Assembly: GCA_964621605.1 (NCBI GenBank)
Contig: CAZUMJ010000007.1
Span: forward strand, 1 to 64,000
DNA length: 64,000 bases
Direction: 5' to 3'
Source of the DNA: CAZUMJ01 sp964621605
Lineage (GTDB): Bacteria; Actinomycetota; Acidimicrobiia; Acidimicrobiales; Iamiaceae
Shown: positions 8,101-16,858 of the stretch, in pieces
Layout: every line of letters begins with the position of its first letter
Position numbering within the stretch: position 1 is the stretch's first letter
Position numbers and translations under genes: made by a program
The notes under the pieces: model-generated
What the model saw: only the letters and a program-made list of their open reading frames with translations
Databases searched by the model: none
Told to the model about the DNA's origin: nothing

Positions 8101-9161
8101 ACGCACGACCGCTGCACCCGGCCGCCTGGTGGTGTTGGGCGTTGGGGCTGGGTGCGGCGGCGTTGCGCACGACGAACCCGCTGCTATTGGGTTTGCTGGC
8201 CGGGGTGGCGTGGGTGACGGTCGTGGCACGACGCATCGACGCGCCGTGGGCGCGCAGCTTCGGCTGGTTCCTTCGCCTCGGCGTGTTCGTGATCGTGTTG
8301 CGCCTGGCGTTCCAGATCGTGTTCACCGCGCGCATCCCTGGCCACACCGTCTTCACCCTGCCGGCGGCTGACCTGCCCGGCTGGCTGTCGGGCATCACCG
8401 TGGGCGGCCCGGTCACCGCGGAAGCCCTCCTTGAAGGCCTCTACCAGGGCCTGCAGCTCGCCGTGATGTTGCTGTGCATCGGTGCGGCCAACTCGCTCGC
8501 GAGTCCGTCGCGTCTGCTGCGCTGCCTGCCCACGGTGCTCTACGAGGCCGGTGTGGCTGTGACGGTGGCGGTGGCGTTCGCGCCGTCGGCGGCCACCACC
8601 GCGGCGCAGATCCAAGCCGCACGCCGCCTGCGCGGGCGTCCCCACACGGGGGTCGCGGGCATGCGTGGGCTCGCCGTGCCGGTGCTCGAGGGCGCCCTGG
8701 AGCGCTCCCTCGACCTGGCCGCGTCGATGGACTCGCGGGGCTACGGCCGTCGAGCCGTGGTCGAGGTCGCCGCCCGTCGACGCACCGCGGCGGCGCTGAG
8801 CGGCGGGCTGTTGGCCGTGGCGGTGGGCATGTACGTGCTCCTCGCCGCGGGCGCCCCCTCCGCATTGGGTCTCCCGCTCCTGGTGGGTGGGGCGCTGGCA
8901 CTGATCGTGGCGTTGTGGTGGTCGGGCGCCCGCTCGGTGCGCACCCGGTACCGGCCCGACCCGTGGCGCGGGCCCGAGTGGCTCACGCTTGGCGCGGGAG
9001 CCTCGGTGCTCGTCGCGTTCGTGGTGACGGGGCGCCTCGGGTGGGCGGGCCTCGCGCCGGGCACGAGCCCGATCGTCACGCCGACCCTTCCGCTGCTGCC
9101 CGTGGCTGCGATCCTGGTCGGGCTGCTTCCTGCCTTCCTGACGCCGGAGCCGACGCTGTGA
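8097..9161 (+). CDS. ecfT: ECF transporter transmembrane (T) component
   Basis: Integral membrane protein of 354 aa with CbiQ/EcfT features. The N-terminal membrane helices are followed by a cytoplasmic region with two coupling-helix Arg-Gly motifs, AARRLRGR near residue 173 and MDSRGYGRR near 210, which dock the ATPases. A further block of helices follows at about 225-350, making it longer than a standard EcfT (about 260 aa). The ATG overlaps the stop of the preceding gene (ATGA), and its own stop overlaps the GTG of the ATPase gene. It should couple ATP hydrolysis to substrate release from the S component. Confidence 0.86.
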   Translation: MNARPLHPAAWWCWALGLGAAALRTTNPLLLGLLAGVAWVTVVARRIDAPWARSFGWFLRLGVFVIVLRLAFQIVFTARIPGHTVFTLPAADLPGWLSGITVGGPVTAEALLEGLYQGLQLAVMLLCIGAANSLASPSRLLRCLPTVLYEAGVAVTVAVAFAPSAATTAAQIQAARRLRGRPHTGVAGMRGLAVPVLEGALERSLDLAASMDSRGYGRRAVVEVAARRRTAAALSGGLLAVAVGMYVLLAAGAPSALGLPLLVGGALALIVALWWSGARSVRTRYRPDPWRGPEWLTLGAGASVLVAFVVTGRLGWAGLAPGTSPIVTPTLPLLPVAAILVGLLPAFLTPEPTL

Positions 9162-10795
9162 TCCGTTTCGACCACGTCACCTTCACCTACCCGGACGCCC
9201 CGGCTCCGACGCTGCGCGACGTGCACCTCGACATCCCCGACGGCGAGCTGTGCCTGGTCGTCGGCGAGACCGGCTCGGGCAAGTCCACGTTCCTGCGGGC
9301 CATGAACGGACTCGTCCCGCACTTCACGGGCGGCCTCCTCACCGGGACCGTCGACGTCGACGGTCACCGCACCGACCTGCTGCCACCCCGTGAGCTGGCG
9401 CACGTGGTCGGCGTCGTCGGCCAATCGCCGGCGTCCTCGTTCGTGACCGACCTGGTCGAGGACGAGCTCGCCTACACGATGGAGAACCTGGGCGTGGCAC
9501 CCGACGCCATGCGTCGCCGCGTCGAGGACGTGCTCGACCTGCTGGCCCTGCACCCGGTGCGTCACCGCCCGCTCGGTGCGCTGTCGTCGGGGCAGCAGCA
9601 GCGCGTCGCGATCGGCGCGGTGCTCACCGCGTCGCCGCGCGTGCTGGTGCTCGACGAGCCCACCTCCGCGCTCGACCCGGGTGCCGCCGAAGAGGTGCTG
9701 GCCGCGCTGACCCGCCTCGTGCACGACCTCGGCATCACGGTGGTCATGGCGGAGCACCGCCTGGAGCGCGTCGTGCAGTACGCGGATCGGGTGCTGTCCA
9801 TCGCCGACGGCGAGGTGCGAGGCGGCGACCCGGCAACCGTGATGGAGGACGCGCCGGTGGCCCCGCCCGTGGTGGCGTTGGGACGCGCGCTCGGCTGGCG
9901 ACCGCTGCCGTTGTCGGTGCGCGACGCGCGGCGATACGCGGCAGACCTGCGCGCCGCGCCGGGGAAGGTGCCGCCGATCGAAGCGCCCAGCGATACGCCC
10001 CATGCGTCGCCGGTGGGGACGGCCGCCGGCACGTCCGGCGAACCCGTGGCGGTGGTGCGCGGCCTCAGCGCCCGCTACGGGAAGGTGATGGCACTGCGTG
10101 AGGTCGACGTCGAGGTGCGTGCCGGCGAGGTGCTGGCGCTCATGGGGCGCAACGGCGCCGGCAAGTCCACGCTGCTCGCCCACCTCGCCGGCATGGCGAC
10201 GCCGGTCGAGGGAAGCGTGACCGTCGGCGGCGCGGCGCCGCATGCGCTGGCGGCCCGGGCGTTGGTGCGCCACGTCGCACTCGTCCCGTCGGATCCGGGG
10301 ATGCTGCTCTACACCGATTCGGTCGCGGCGGAGTGTGCCGCGGCTGACCGTGACGGCGGCCTGAGCGCGGGCACGACGGCGGCAGCGGTCACTGAGGTCG
10401 TCGGCGTGCTCGACCCGACACGTCACCCCCGCGACCTGTCGGAGGGGCAGCGCCTCGGGGTCGTGCTCGGGGTCGTGCTCGCCCCGCAGCCGCCGCTGCT
10501 GCTGCTCGACGAGCCGACGCGCGGCCTGGACTATGCCGCCAAGGCACGGCTCGTCCGGGTGTTGCGCCGCCTTGCGGACGCCGGCCGCGCGGTCGTGCTC
10601 GCCACCCACGACGTCGAGCTCGTCGCGGAGCTCGCCGATCGGGTGGTGGTGCTGGCTGACGGCGACGTGGTCGCGGACGGCCCCGCCCGCGAGGTGGTGT
10701 GCCAGTCGCCGATCTTCTCGCCGCAGGTCGCCAAGATCTTCGCCCCGCGCAGTTGGCTGACCGTGCCCGAGGTGCTCGCGGCGGCCGCGTCATGA
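9158..10795 (+). CDS. ecfA: Fused double ATPase of an ECF transporter (EcfA-EcfA')
   Basis: Two complete ABC ATPase domains in one chain of 545 aa. Domain 1 has Walker A GETGSGKST near residue 36, signature LSSGQQQRV and Walker B LDEPTSALD. Domain 2 has Walker A GRNGAGKST near 329, signature LSEGQRLGV and Walker B LDEPTRGLD. Both halves keep their catalytic motifs, so both sites may be active. Actinobacterial ECF systems often carry such fusions where Firmicutes use separate EcfA and EcfA'. GTG start and stop overlap with ecfT show translational coupling. Cytoplasmic, bound to the T subunit. Confidence 0.92.
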   Translation: MIRFDHVTFTYPDAPAPTLRDVHLDIPDGELCLVVGETGSGKSTFLRAMNGLVPHFTGGLLTGTVDVDGHRTDLLPPRELAHVVGVVGQSPASSFVTDLVEDELAYTMENLGVAPDAMRRRVEDVLDLLALHPVRHRPLGALSSGQQQRVAIGAVLTASPRVLVLDEPTSALDPGAAEEVLAALTRLVHDLGITVVMAEHRLERVVQYADRVLSIADGEVRGGDPATVMEDAPVAPPVVALGRALGWRPLPLSVRDARRYAADLRAAPGKVPPIEAPSDTPHASPVGTAAGTSGEPVAVVRGLSARYGKVMALREVDVEVRAGEVLALMGRNGAGKSTLLAHLAGMATPVEGSVTVGGAAPHALAARALVRHVALVPSDPGMLLYTDSVAAECAAADRDGGLSAGTTAAAVTEVVGVLDPTRHPRDLSEGQRLGVVLGVVLAPQPPLLLLDEPTRGLDYAAKARLVRVLRRLADAGRAVVLATHDVELVAELADRVVVLADGDVVADGPAREVVCQSPIFSPQVAKIFAPRSWLTVPEVLAAAAS

Positions 10796-11592
10796 GCACC
10801 GACGTGCACGCGGTGCGGTTCGGTCGGAAGGCGACCGTGCTGCTGGGCGTGGTCTCGGTGTTGGGGCTCGCCGCGTTCGCGTGGCCGTTGCTGCTGCCGG
10901 CGAAGGACTCGCCGAGCCTGGCCCACGCCGCGGACGCACCGTGGGTGTTCGCGCTGGTGGTCCCGTTGCTCGTCGCGATCCTGCTGGCGGAGCTGTCCGA
11001 TGGTGCCCTCGACGCCAAGGCGGTGGCGGTCCTCGGCGTGCTGTGCGCCTGCGGGAGCGCGTTGCGACTCCCCGGTGGTGCGGTGAGCGGGTTCTCGCCG
11101 ATGTTCTTCCTGCTGCTGCCGGCCGGTCGGGTGTTCGGCCGTGGGTTCGGCTTCGTGCTGGGTGCGCTCACGATGTTCGTGTCGGCGCTGCTGACGGGCG
11201 GGGTCGGCCCCTGGCTGCCCTACCAGATGCTCGCCACCGGCTGGGTCGGGTTCGGCGCCGGGTGCCTGCCGCCGGCGAAGGGGCGCGTCGAGGTGGCGTT
11301 GCTTGCCGCGTACGGGTTCGTGGCCGGGCTTCTCTACGGCATCCTGTTGAACCTCTGGTTCTGGCCGTTCGTGACGTCGGGGGCAACCGGGGTGACGTTC
11401 GTCGCGGGCGACCCGCTCGTCGACAACCTGCGCAGGCTGTGGGCGTTCACGGTCGCCACGTCGCTCGGGTGGGACCTGATGCGCAGCATCGGCAACCTGG
11501 CGCTGGTCGTGGTGGCCGCGAAGCCGGTGCTGGCAGTGCTGCGGCGCGCCGCTCGGCGTGCCGCGTTCGGCGCCGCGGTCCAGTTCGGTTGA
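10792..11592 (+). CDS. ECF transporter substrate-specific (S) component, putative cobalamin/corrinoid
   Basis: Membrane protein of 266 aa with about six or seven hydrophobic helices. The segment FSPMFFLLLPAGRVFGRGFGF, followed by the motif VGPWLPYQMLATGWVG, is characteristic of ECF S components of the corrinoid type. It is the last gene of the riboswitch-controlled operon and overlaps the ATPase gene by 4 bp (ATGA). Specificity for cobalamin or a precursor is inferred from the riboswitch and the adjacent transcobalamin-like proteins. The C-terminal Arg-rich tail is probably cytoplasmic. Confidence 0.83.
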   Translation: MSTDVHAVRFGRKATVLLGVVSVLGLAAFAWPLLLPAKDSPSLAHAADAPWVFALVVPLLVAILLAELSDGALDAKAVAVLGVLCACGSALRLPGGAVSGFSPMFFLLLPAGRVFGRGFGFVLGALTMFVSALLTGGVGPWLPYQMLATGWVGFGAGCLPPAKGRVEVALLAAYGFVAGLLYGILLNLWFWPFVTSGATGVTFVAGDPLVDNLRRLWAFTVATSLGWDLMRSIGNLALVVVAAKPVLAVLRRAARRAAFGAAVQFG

Positions 11593-11626
11593 GCTCGAGA
11601 CCGAGCCCGACCGTGCCGTTCGCCGC

Positions 11627-12573
11627 TCAGGCGACGCCGCGGGTAGGCCAGGCGTAGCGAACCCCGGTCAGGTCCTCTGAGACGGTCCACAGCAGGCGTG
11701 CCGCCCCGGTGTTACGTGCCGTGCGTGTCCGTCGCCCGTGGCGGATCCGCGCCCCGCGGCCTTCGAGGGGGCCGTCGGGTGCGAAGTAGTCGTTGCCGGC
11801 GACGCCGGGCGCGGTGGCGGCGTGGAGCTGCGGGAAGGCGCCCTGCTCGTCCGACTGGGCGAGGATGCGGTCGCCGAGCTGCATGAGCGGGTCCATGAAG
11901 CGACGGCGCCCGAGTGTGGACCCTCCGTGGGTGAGGTTGGTGGCGGAGTAGCCGGGGTGCGCGGCCGTCGCGACGAGGCCGGTGTGCGCGGCGCGCGCCT
12001 GGCGGTCGAGCTCGAGGGTGAAGAGCAGGTTCGCGAGCTTGGTGCGGCCGTACGCCGTCCACTTGTTGTACCGGTCCTCGAGCTGCAGGTCGGTCCAGTG
12101 CATGCGCCCGATTCGGTGCGTCAGCGACGACACGCGACCACCCGAGGCGCCGGTGCGGCCAACAGCAGCGGCAGGAGCTGACCGGTGAGCGCGAAGTGAC
12201 CGAGGTGGTTGGTGCCGAACTGCAGCTCGTAGCCCTGCGCGGTGCGGTTGTAGGGCACCGCCATGACTCCGGCGTTGTTCATCAGGACGTCGACGTGGTC
12301 GACCCGTTCGGCGAGCTCGGTGGCGGCTCGCTGCACCGAGTCGAGGTCGGCGAGGTCGAGCTGGAGCGTCTCGGGTGCGGGGCCGGTGGCCAGCGCGGTC
12401 ACGGCGGCGAGCGCGTCGGCTGCCTTCTGCGGGTTGCGACACGCGAGCACCACGCGTGCGCCTGCGGCGGCGAGCGCTTCGGCGGAGCGCAACCCGAGCC
12501 CGCTGTTCGCCCCGGTGACGACGACGATGCGCCCGTGCTGGTCGGGGACGGTGAACGGCGTCTGCGTGGTCAT
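11627..12573 (-). pseudogene. Short-chain dehydrogenase/reductase with a frameshift
   Basis: An SDR of about 315 aa is split over two reading frames. From ATG 12573 one frame gives the cofactor motif TGANSGLG, the LACRNP turn, NNAG, and runs to LLAAPAPRVV before hitting a stop at 12121. The adjacent frame resumes at VSSLTHRIGRMHW and carries the catalytic YGRTK and the C-terminal half down to 11627. One missing base near 12130-12136, where a G-rich codon is expected, would restore a single frame. Both halves are well conserved, so this is either a sequencing error or a very recent mutation. It resembles retinol-dehydrogenase/WWOX-like SDRs. Confidence 0.85.
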
Positions 12574-12783
12574 CGCACCACGATGCCACGCAGGCCGGTC
12601 GACGACCCGTGGGTCGCAGGTGCGCGCGGCGCAGCGCTCGATCGACCGCGCGGGCCTGCTCAGCCGGAGGCCCGAGCGATGGTTGCCGGGCATCGGAGTG
12701 CTGGTTGCCGGCGGTCGTGGAGTCGCCTACGGTCGGCCGTCGGCAGCAGGTGCGTGTCGCTGCCGGTCCCCGGGGAGGGCTCG

Positions 12784-13707
12784 ATGGTCTCGTTGATGGT
12801 GCTGCCGCGCAACCCGCTCGACGTGCTGCGCGACCGCGTCGCCGGCAATGTCGCGGCGGCGTTCTCTGCCGACCGCATGGCGATGGAGCAGTACACGGAC
12901 CCGCCCGGTGACCCCGGCTTGTTCGGCCCCGATTCGGTCACCTGGAAGGTGCACGCGCACGCGTCGGGGATCGTCGGCGGCTTCTCGTCGTTGATGCTGC
13001 AGGCGTTGCACCCGCTCGCGATGGCTGGGGTTGCCGAGCACTCCGACTACCGGCGCCGTCCGCTCGTGCGCCTCTCCCGGACCGCCTCGTTCGTCGCCGG
13101 CACGACGTACGCGTCGACGCAGGTGGCCGAGGCCATGATCCGCCTCGTGAACCGCATGCACGCGCACGTGCATGGCGTCGCGCCCGACGGGCGGCCCTAT
13201 TCGGCCCTCGACCCCGACCTGATCAGGTGGGTGCACGTGGCCGAGATGGTGAGCATCCTCAACGCGCACCGGCGCTATCACCCCAATCCCGTGCGAGGCG
13301 CCGACCTCGACCGCTACTTCGCCGAGACCGCCGTCGTCGCCGAGAAGCTCGGCGGGAGCGACATCCCGCGCAGCCGTGCAGAGGTACGTGGCTACCTGCG
13401 AGACATCCGGCCCGAGCTGACCGCGGGAGATCAGGCGATCGAGGCGCTCGTCTTCCTCATGACGCCCATCGGGCGAGACGCCACCTCACGCATGGTGTCG
13501 CAGACCCTCATCCAAGGAGCGCTCGACCTGCTCCCCGGTTGGGCCCGCGCCAAGTACGGCATCCGGCGCCCGCCGGGCATGGACGCGACGGTCGTCCGTC
13601 CCGCCACGTGGGCGCTCGTCAACACGCTCGCGCTCACCCTCGGAGAGCCGGTGGCGGTGGCGCAGGCGCGTGCCCGTGCGATGGCACCCGTCGACAAGGC
13701 CAGCTGA
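12784..13707 (+). CDS. MpaB-like (DUF2236) oxygenase family protein
   Basis: Protein of 307 aa resembling the MpaB/latex-clearing-protein superfamily: WKVHAHASGIVGGFSSLMLQALHPLAMAGVAEHS near the N-terminus, followed by RTASFVAGTTYAS and the helical WVHVAEMVSILNAHRRY block. Some family members are haem-dependent oxygenases, but the substrate here is unknown. I chose ATG 12784 because GGGGAGGG lies just upstream at Shine-Dalgarno distance; the frame is open further upstream but is antisense to the SDR there. Cytoplasmic, no signal peptide. It is convergent with the next gene. Confidence 0.82.
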   Translation: MVSLMVLPRNPLDVLRDRVAGNVAAAFSADRMAMEQYTDPPGDPGLFGPDSVTWKVHAHASGIVGGFSSLMLQALHPLAMAGVAEHSDYRRRPLVRLSRTASFVAGTTYASTQVAEAMIRLVNRMHAHVHGVAPDGRPYSALDPDLIRWVHVAEMVSILNAHRRYHPNPVRGADLDRYFAETAVVAEKLGGSDIPRSRAEVRGYLRDIRPELTAGDQAIEALVFLMTPIGRDATSRMVSQTLIQGALDLLPGWARAKYGIRRPPGMDATVVRPATWALVNTLALTLGEPVAVAQARARAMAPVDKAS

Positions 13708-13732
13708 CCGCGTCGATCGGCTCTGGCCGGCA

Positions 13733-13750
13733 GGCACCGGTACCGGCGCC
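13733..13750. terminator. Near-perfect palindrome between convergent genes
   Basis: GGCACCGGTACCGGCGCC is an 18-bp palindrome with one mismatched pair. It lies between the convergent stops at 13707 and 13767, where a bidirectional terminator is expected. There is no T-tract and no loop, so the call is tentative. Confidence 0.3.
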
Positions 13751-13766
13751 GCACCGGAGCAGCGCG

Positions 13767-15950
13767 TCAGGCCGAGGCGCCGACGAGCTTGTTGCGTCCC
13801 GTCAGGAACGCCAGGCCGTACACCAGCGCCACCACCAGCAGGAGCGAGCGGTAGCCGCTGATCATCGCCAGGTACTCCATGCACCCGCCGAGCATCGAGC
13901 CGACGAGGTTGGCACCGAACGCCAGCGTCGAATGGCCCGTGTTCTTGAACCGCTCGGTGAACACGAGGTTGGCGGTGAACACGGGGAAGAAGGCGAGCGT
14001 CGTGGCGGCGAAGAAGCGGGGCACGATGCTCAGGTGCAGCAGAGCCTCGGGTGGGATCACCCACGCGAGGAGCAGCGCCGCCAACAAGATCACGTAGAGG
14101 CGCTGTGGGTGTCGGAAGGTGACGCGACGCGACACGGCCACCGCGCACAGCACGCTCAGCAAGACGCCGAGGAACACCAACGAGTTCACGAACCAGGTCG
14201 TTCCGAACAGCAGCGCGAACTGCACGACGCTCTTCGTCTCGAGGAGCAGGAACGCGACCCCCATGAAGAACAGGTCCGCGTACGGCGACATCTTCGACAC
14301 CGGCCCGCCGAGCAGCCGCACCCCGAGGATCGACAGCACGATGATGAGGGCCAGCACCTTCAGGTACAGCGACGGGATCTGCCGGTGCTCGAGGTAGGGG
14401 AAGGGGTGGTCGTCGGTGACGGGCTCGGGCGACGACGTGGCTTTCTCGAGCTTCGCCGGAGCCACGCAGTTGATCGCGGTGGGGCTGTCGGCCGCGACGA
14501 GCACCGCCAGGTTGTACTGGCCCATGCGGCTCACGCAGGGGTCTTGCTTGAAGACCGAGCCGAGCGTGTTGGTGAGCCGCGACACCAGCCATGACTGCCG
14601 GTAGAAGTTGTACATGCTGAAGGCGCCGTCAGGCGTGAGGTGCTTCTGCACCGCCTGCATCGCCTCCTTGGTGAACAGGTAGCTCTCGAGCCGCACGGAC
14701 GACTGGCCCTGCACGAGCGTGAGCGAGTCGGGCAGGGCCAAGATGATCAGGTCCCACTTCTTGTTGGACCGCTCGAGGAACGCCCGGCCGTCGTTGATGT
14801 GCACCGACACCCGCGGGTCGTCGTAGGCGCCGTCGGGTTGCCCCTTTCGGGCCACGTCGATGAGGCGCCGGTCGATCTCGACGGCGTCCACGTGGCTGGC
14901 GCCGTGGCGGAGCGCGGTGGCGACGTCGTTGCCCGATCCGGCACCGATCACGAGGACCGTGAACCCCTTCGGCGGGTTGAACGACTTGTACACGCTCTCG
15001 TACAGGACGTTGCCCTTCGAGTGGATCTGGGCCCAGTGGGGGCTCTGGTTCACCTCGGCGTTGAAACCGCCCTCGGTGTTCCGCCAGTAGTCGAGCTTGT
15101 AGTACGGCGACCAGATGACGCCGGTGTCCCGCTCGGTCTTGACCGACGGCGGGATCTTCGATGCGAGGCGCGAGGCGTCGCCCAGTTCTGCGGCGAGCGG
15201 TACGAACAACAAGATGAGCCCCACGGCCAGCGCGCCGAGTGCCAGGGGCTTGCGCAGCGGCACGGTGAGCAGGAACACCACCGCGATCACGGCGCCCCAC
15301 ACGATGGGACGCACGCCCACGAACGACAGGGCGCTGAAGGTGGCGATGCCGAGCACGCTGCCGACCAGGTCCCACTTGTATGCCGTGAGCGGCTCGAAGC
15401 GTGAGAACGTGCGGGCCACGCCGTTGCCGATCGTCATGAGGACCAGCGCGACCGCGGCGAACAAGATCGATAGCACGACCTCGCGGGGGAGGCTGCTTGC
15501 GGGTTTGATCGTGGTGAAGAAGACGAGGCCTTGGGTCTCTACCTGGAGCGGTACCGGGAACTCACGCACATAGAGCACGAGCGCGCCGACCAGGATCGGT
15601 GCCGCGAGGTACAGCGGTCGTGTCGACCGGCCGGCCCAGAGGAATCCGAGGCCGATCCCGAGGAAGCTCCCGAGCAGCACCAGGTTCGAGAAGTACGAGA
15701 GGTAGATGACGTTGGCGCCGAGCCAGCGGATCAGCGCCAACTCGACGAACAGCATCAAGAAGCTGAGCGCCACGAGGCGCGCCGCCGGCGGCAGGATGCC
15801 GTCGTCGGGGCCGGTGAGGCTGCGCGCCGTGGTCGGCAGGGTCGGACCGTCGGCGTCGTCGAGGTCGGAGGTGGGTGTGTCCGTCATGGTCGATGCGGCT
15901 TCTGAGGTCGCGTCGGCGCGCGCGGACTGCGGCGGGGAGGCTTCTGGCAC
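13767..15950 (-). CDS. Membrane-bound spermidine-synthase-like methyltransferase-fold protein
   Basis: Protein of 727 aa with three parts. The N-terminal block of about seven or eight membrane helices (residues about 50-270) contains LSFLMLFVELALIRWLG. A cytosolic spermidine-synthase-like Rossmann domain (about 290-490) has the nucleotide motif VLVIGAGSGND, the acidic VDAVEIDRRLIDVA, and DLIILALPDSLTLVQG. A second membrane block follows (about 535-720). Such fused proteins are common in Actinobacteria and Proteobacteria but their substrate is uncertain. I chose GTG 15950 because TACGCT lies nine bases upstream; ATG 15887 is an alternative. Confidence 0.83.
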   Translation of the reverse strand: MPEASPPQSARADATSEAASTMTDTPTSDLDDADGPTLPTTARSLTGPDDGILPPAARLVALSFLMLFVELALIRWLGANVIYLSYFSNLVLLGSFLGIGLGFLWAGRSTRPLYLAAPILVGALVLYVREFPVPLQVETQGLVFFTTIKPASSLPREVVLSILFAAVALVLMTIGNGVARTFSRFEPLTAYKWDLVGSVLGIATFSALSFVGVRPIVWGAVIAVVFLLTVPLRKPLALGALAVGLILLFVPLAAELGDASRLASKIPPSVKTERDTGVIWSPYYKLDYWRNTEGGFNAEVNQSPHWAQIHSKGNVLYESVYKSFNPPKGFTVLVIGAGSGNDVATALRHGASHVDAVEIDRRLIDVARKGQPDGAYDDPRVSVHINDGRAFLERSNKKWDLIILALPDSLTLVQGQSSVRLESYLFTKEAMQAVQKHLTPDGAFSMYNFYRQSWLVSRLTNTLGSVFKQDPCVSRMGQYNLAVLVAADSPTAINCVAPAKLEKATSSPEPVTDDHPFPYLEHRQIPSLYLKVLALIIVLSILGVRLLGGPVSKMSPYADLFFMGVAFLLLETKSVVQFALLFGTTWFVNSLVFLGVLLSVLCAVAVSRRVTFRHPQRLYVILLAALLLAWVIPPEALLHLSIVPRFFAATTLAFFPVFTANLVFTERFKNTGHSTLAFGANLVGSMLGGCMEYLAMISGYRSLLLVVALVYGLAFLTGRNKLVGASA

Positions 15951-16001
15951 AGGTCGGGAAGCGTAGCCGTGCGCCCTGGCCGGGTCCGGTTCACGTGCCG
16001 G

Positions 16002-16745
16002 TCACGTGGTGACGCCGAGGATCGCGAACATCGCCACCGCGCCGGCGACGGTGCAGGCGAGCGTGGCCCCAGAGGGGTGATTGGCGTGCGCTTCGGGGAG
16101 GATGTCCGCGGTGCAGAGGTAGAGCAGGATCCCGCTGAAGGCCCCGAGGGCCACGACCAGCGTGGCGTCTGGGACGGTCACGAGCATCGTGAGGCCGGCG
16201 CCCACGATCGGGGCGATGGCGTCGAGCGCCAACATGAGCAGGGTGCGGCCTCGTGAGTTGCCGTGGCGGAGCATGAGCGTCACCGTGTTGAGGCCGTCCG
16301 CGAAGTCGTGGGCGACCACGGCGACGGTCACCGCGACGCCCACCTCGGTGCCGGCCTGGAAGGCCAGCCCGATCGCCAGGCCGTCCGCCAGGCTGTGCAG
16401 GCACAGCGCGGCGGCGGCGGCAACGCCGAGCTCGGTGTGGTGCCCACCGCCGTGATGGTGCCCCGATCCGTATTCGTCCTCGTGCGCGGCGTGGAGCACG
16501 AGCGTCTTCTCGAGCGCGTGGAAGGCCAGGAACGCGACCACAAGGGCGACCATGGGGACGAGGGGGTCGGTGTGGCTGCGGTCGACCAGCTCGAACACCT
16601 CGGGGAGCAGGTCGAAGGCCACGACACCGAGCAGCACCCCGGCGCTGAACCCCAAGATGAGGTGCAGGCGGTCACGGTGCCGGAAGGCGAACGCGCCGCC
16701 GAGCGACGTGGAGCCGACCGTGATGAGTGCGACGAGGACCGGCAT
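16002..16745 (-). CDS. ZIP-family divalent metal (zinc/iron) transporter
   Basis: Membrane protein of 247 aa predicted to import zinc or another divalent cation. It has the ZIP hallmark helices HSLADGLAIGLAF (TM4) and HDFADGLNTVTL (TM5), whose His, Asp and Glu/Asn residues line the metal path, and a cytoplasmic His-rich loop YGSGHHHGGGHH between TM3 and TM4. I preferred ATG 16745 over GTG 16754 because TACCGT lies seven bases before the ATG, matching the leaderless pattern of the window. A palindromic Zur/Fur-like site lies directly upstream, supporting metal control. Confidence 0.88.
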   Translation of the reverse strand: MPVLVALITVGSTSLGGAFAFRHRDRLHLILGFSAGVLLGVVAFDLLPEVFELVDRSHTDPLVPMVALVVAFLAFHALEKTLVLHAAHEDEYGSGHHHGGGHHTELGVAAAAALCLHSLADGLAIGLAFQAGTEVGVAVTVAVVAHDFADGLNTVTLMLRHGNSRGRTLLMLALDAIAPIVGAGLTMLVTVPDATLVVALGAFSGILLYLCTADILPEAHANHPSGATLACTVAGAVAMFAILGVTT

Positions 16746-16761
16746 CGGTCGCACGGTAACC

Positions 16762-16780
16762 GGGAATGGTTCTCAATTCC
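16762..16780 (-). promoter_or_regulatory. Zur/Fur-like operator upstream of the ZIP gene
   Basis: GGGAATGGTTCTCAATTCC contains the inverted repeat GGAAT/ATTCC and the half-element GGTTCTCA. It resembles the TGAGAATGGTTCTCA class of Fur-superfamily boxes. It lies 16 bp upstream of ATG 16745, overlapping the predicted promoter. Assignment to Zur rather than Fur or Mur rests on the ZIP neighbour only. Confidence 0.5.
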
Positions 16781-16858
16781 AACCCGGGGCCAGCGGGCAC
16801 CGTGTCGGGGTGCGGGAGCAGGCCGGTGACGGCACGCCCCGGCGCCCTTGGCGGGCCG

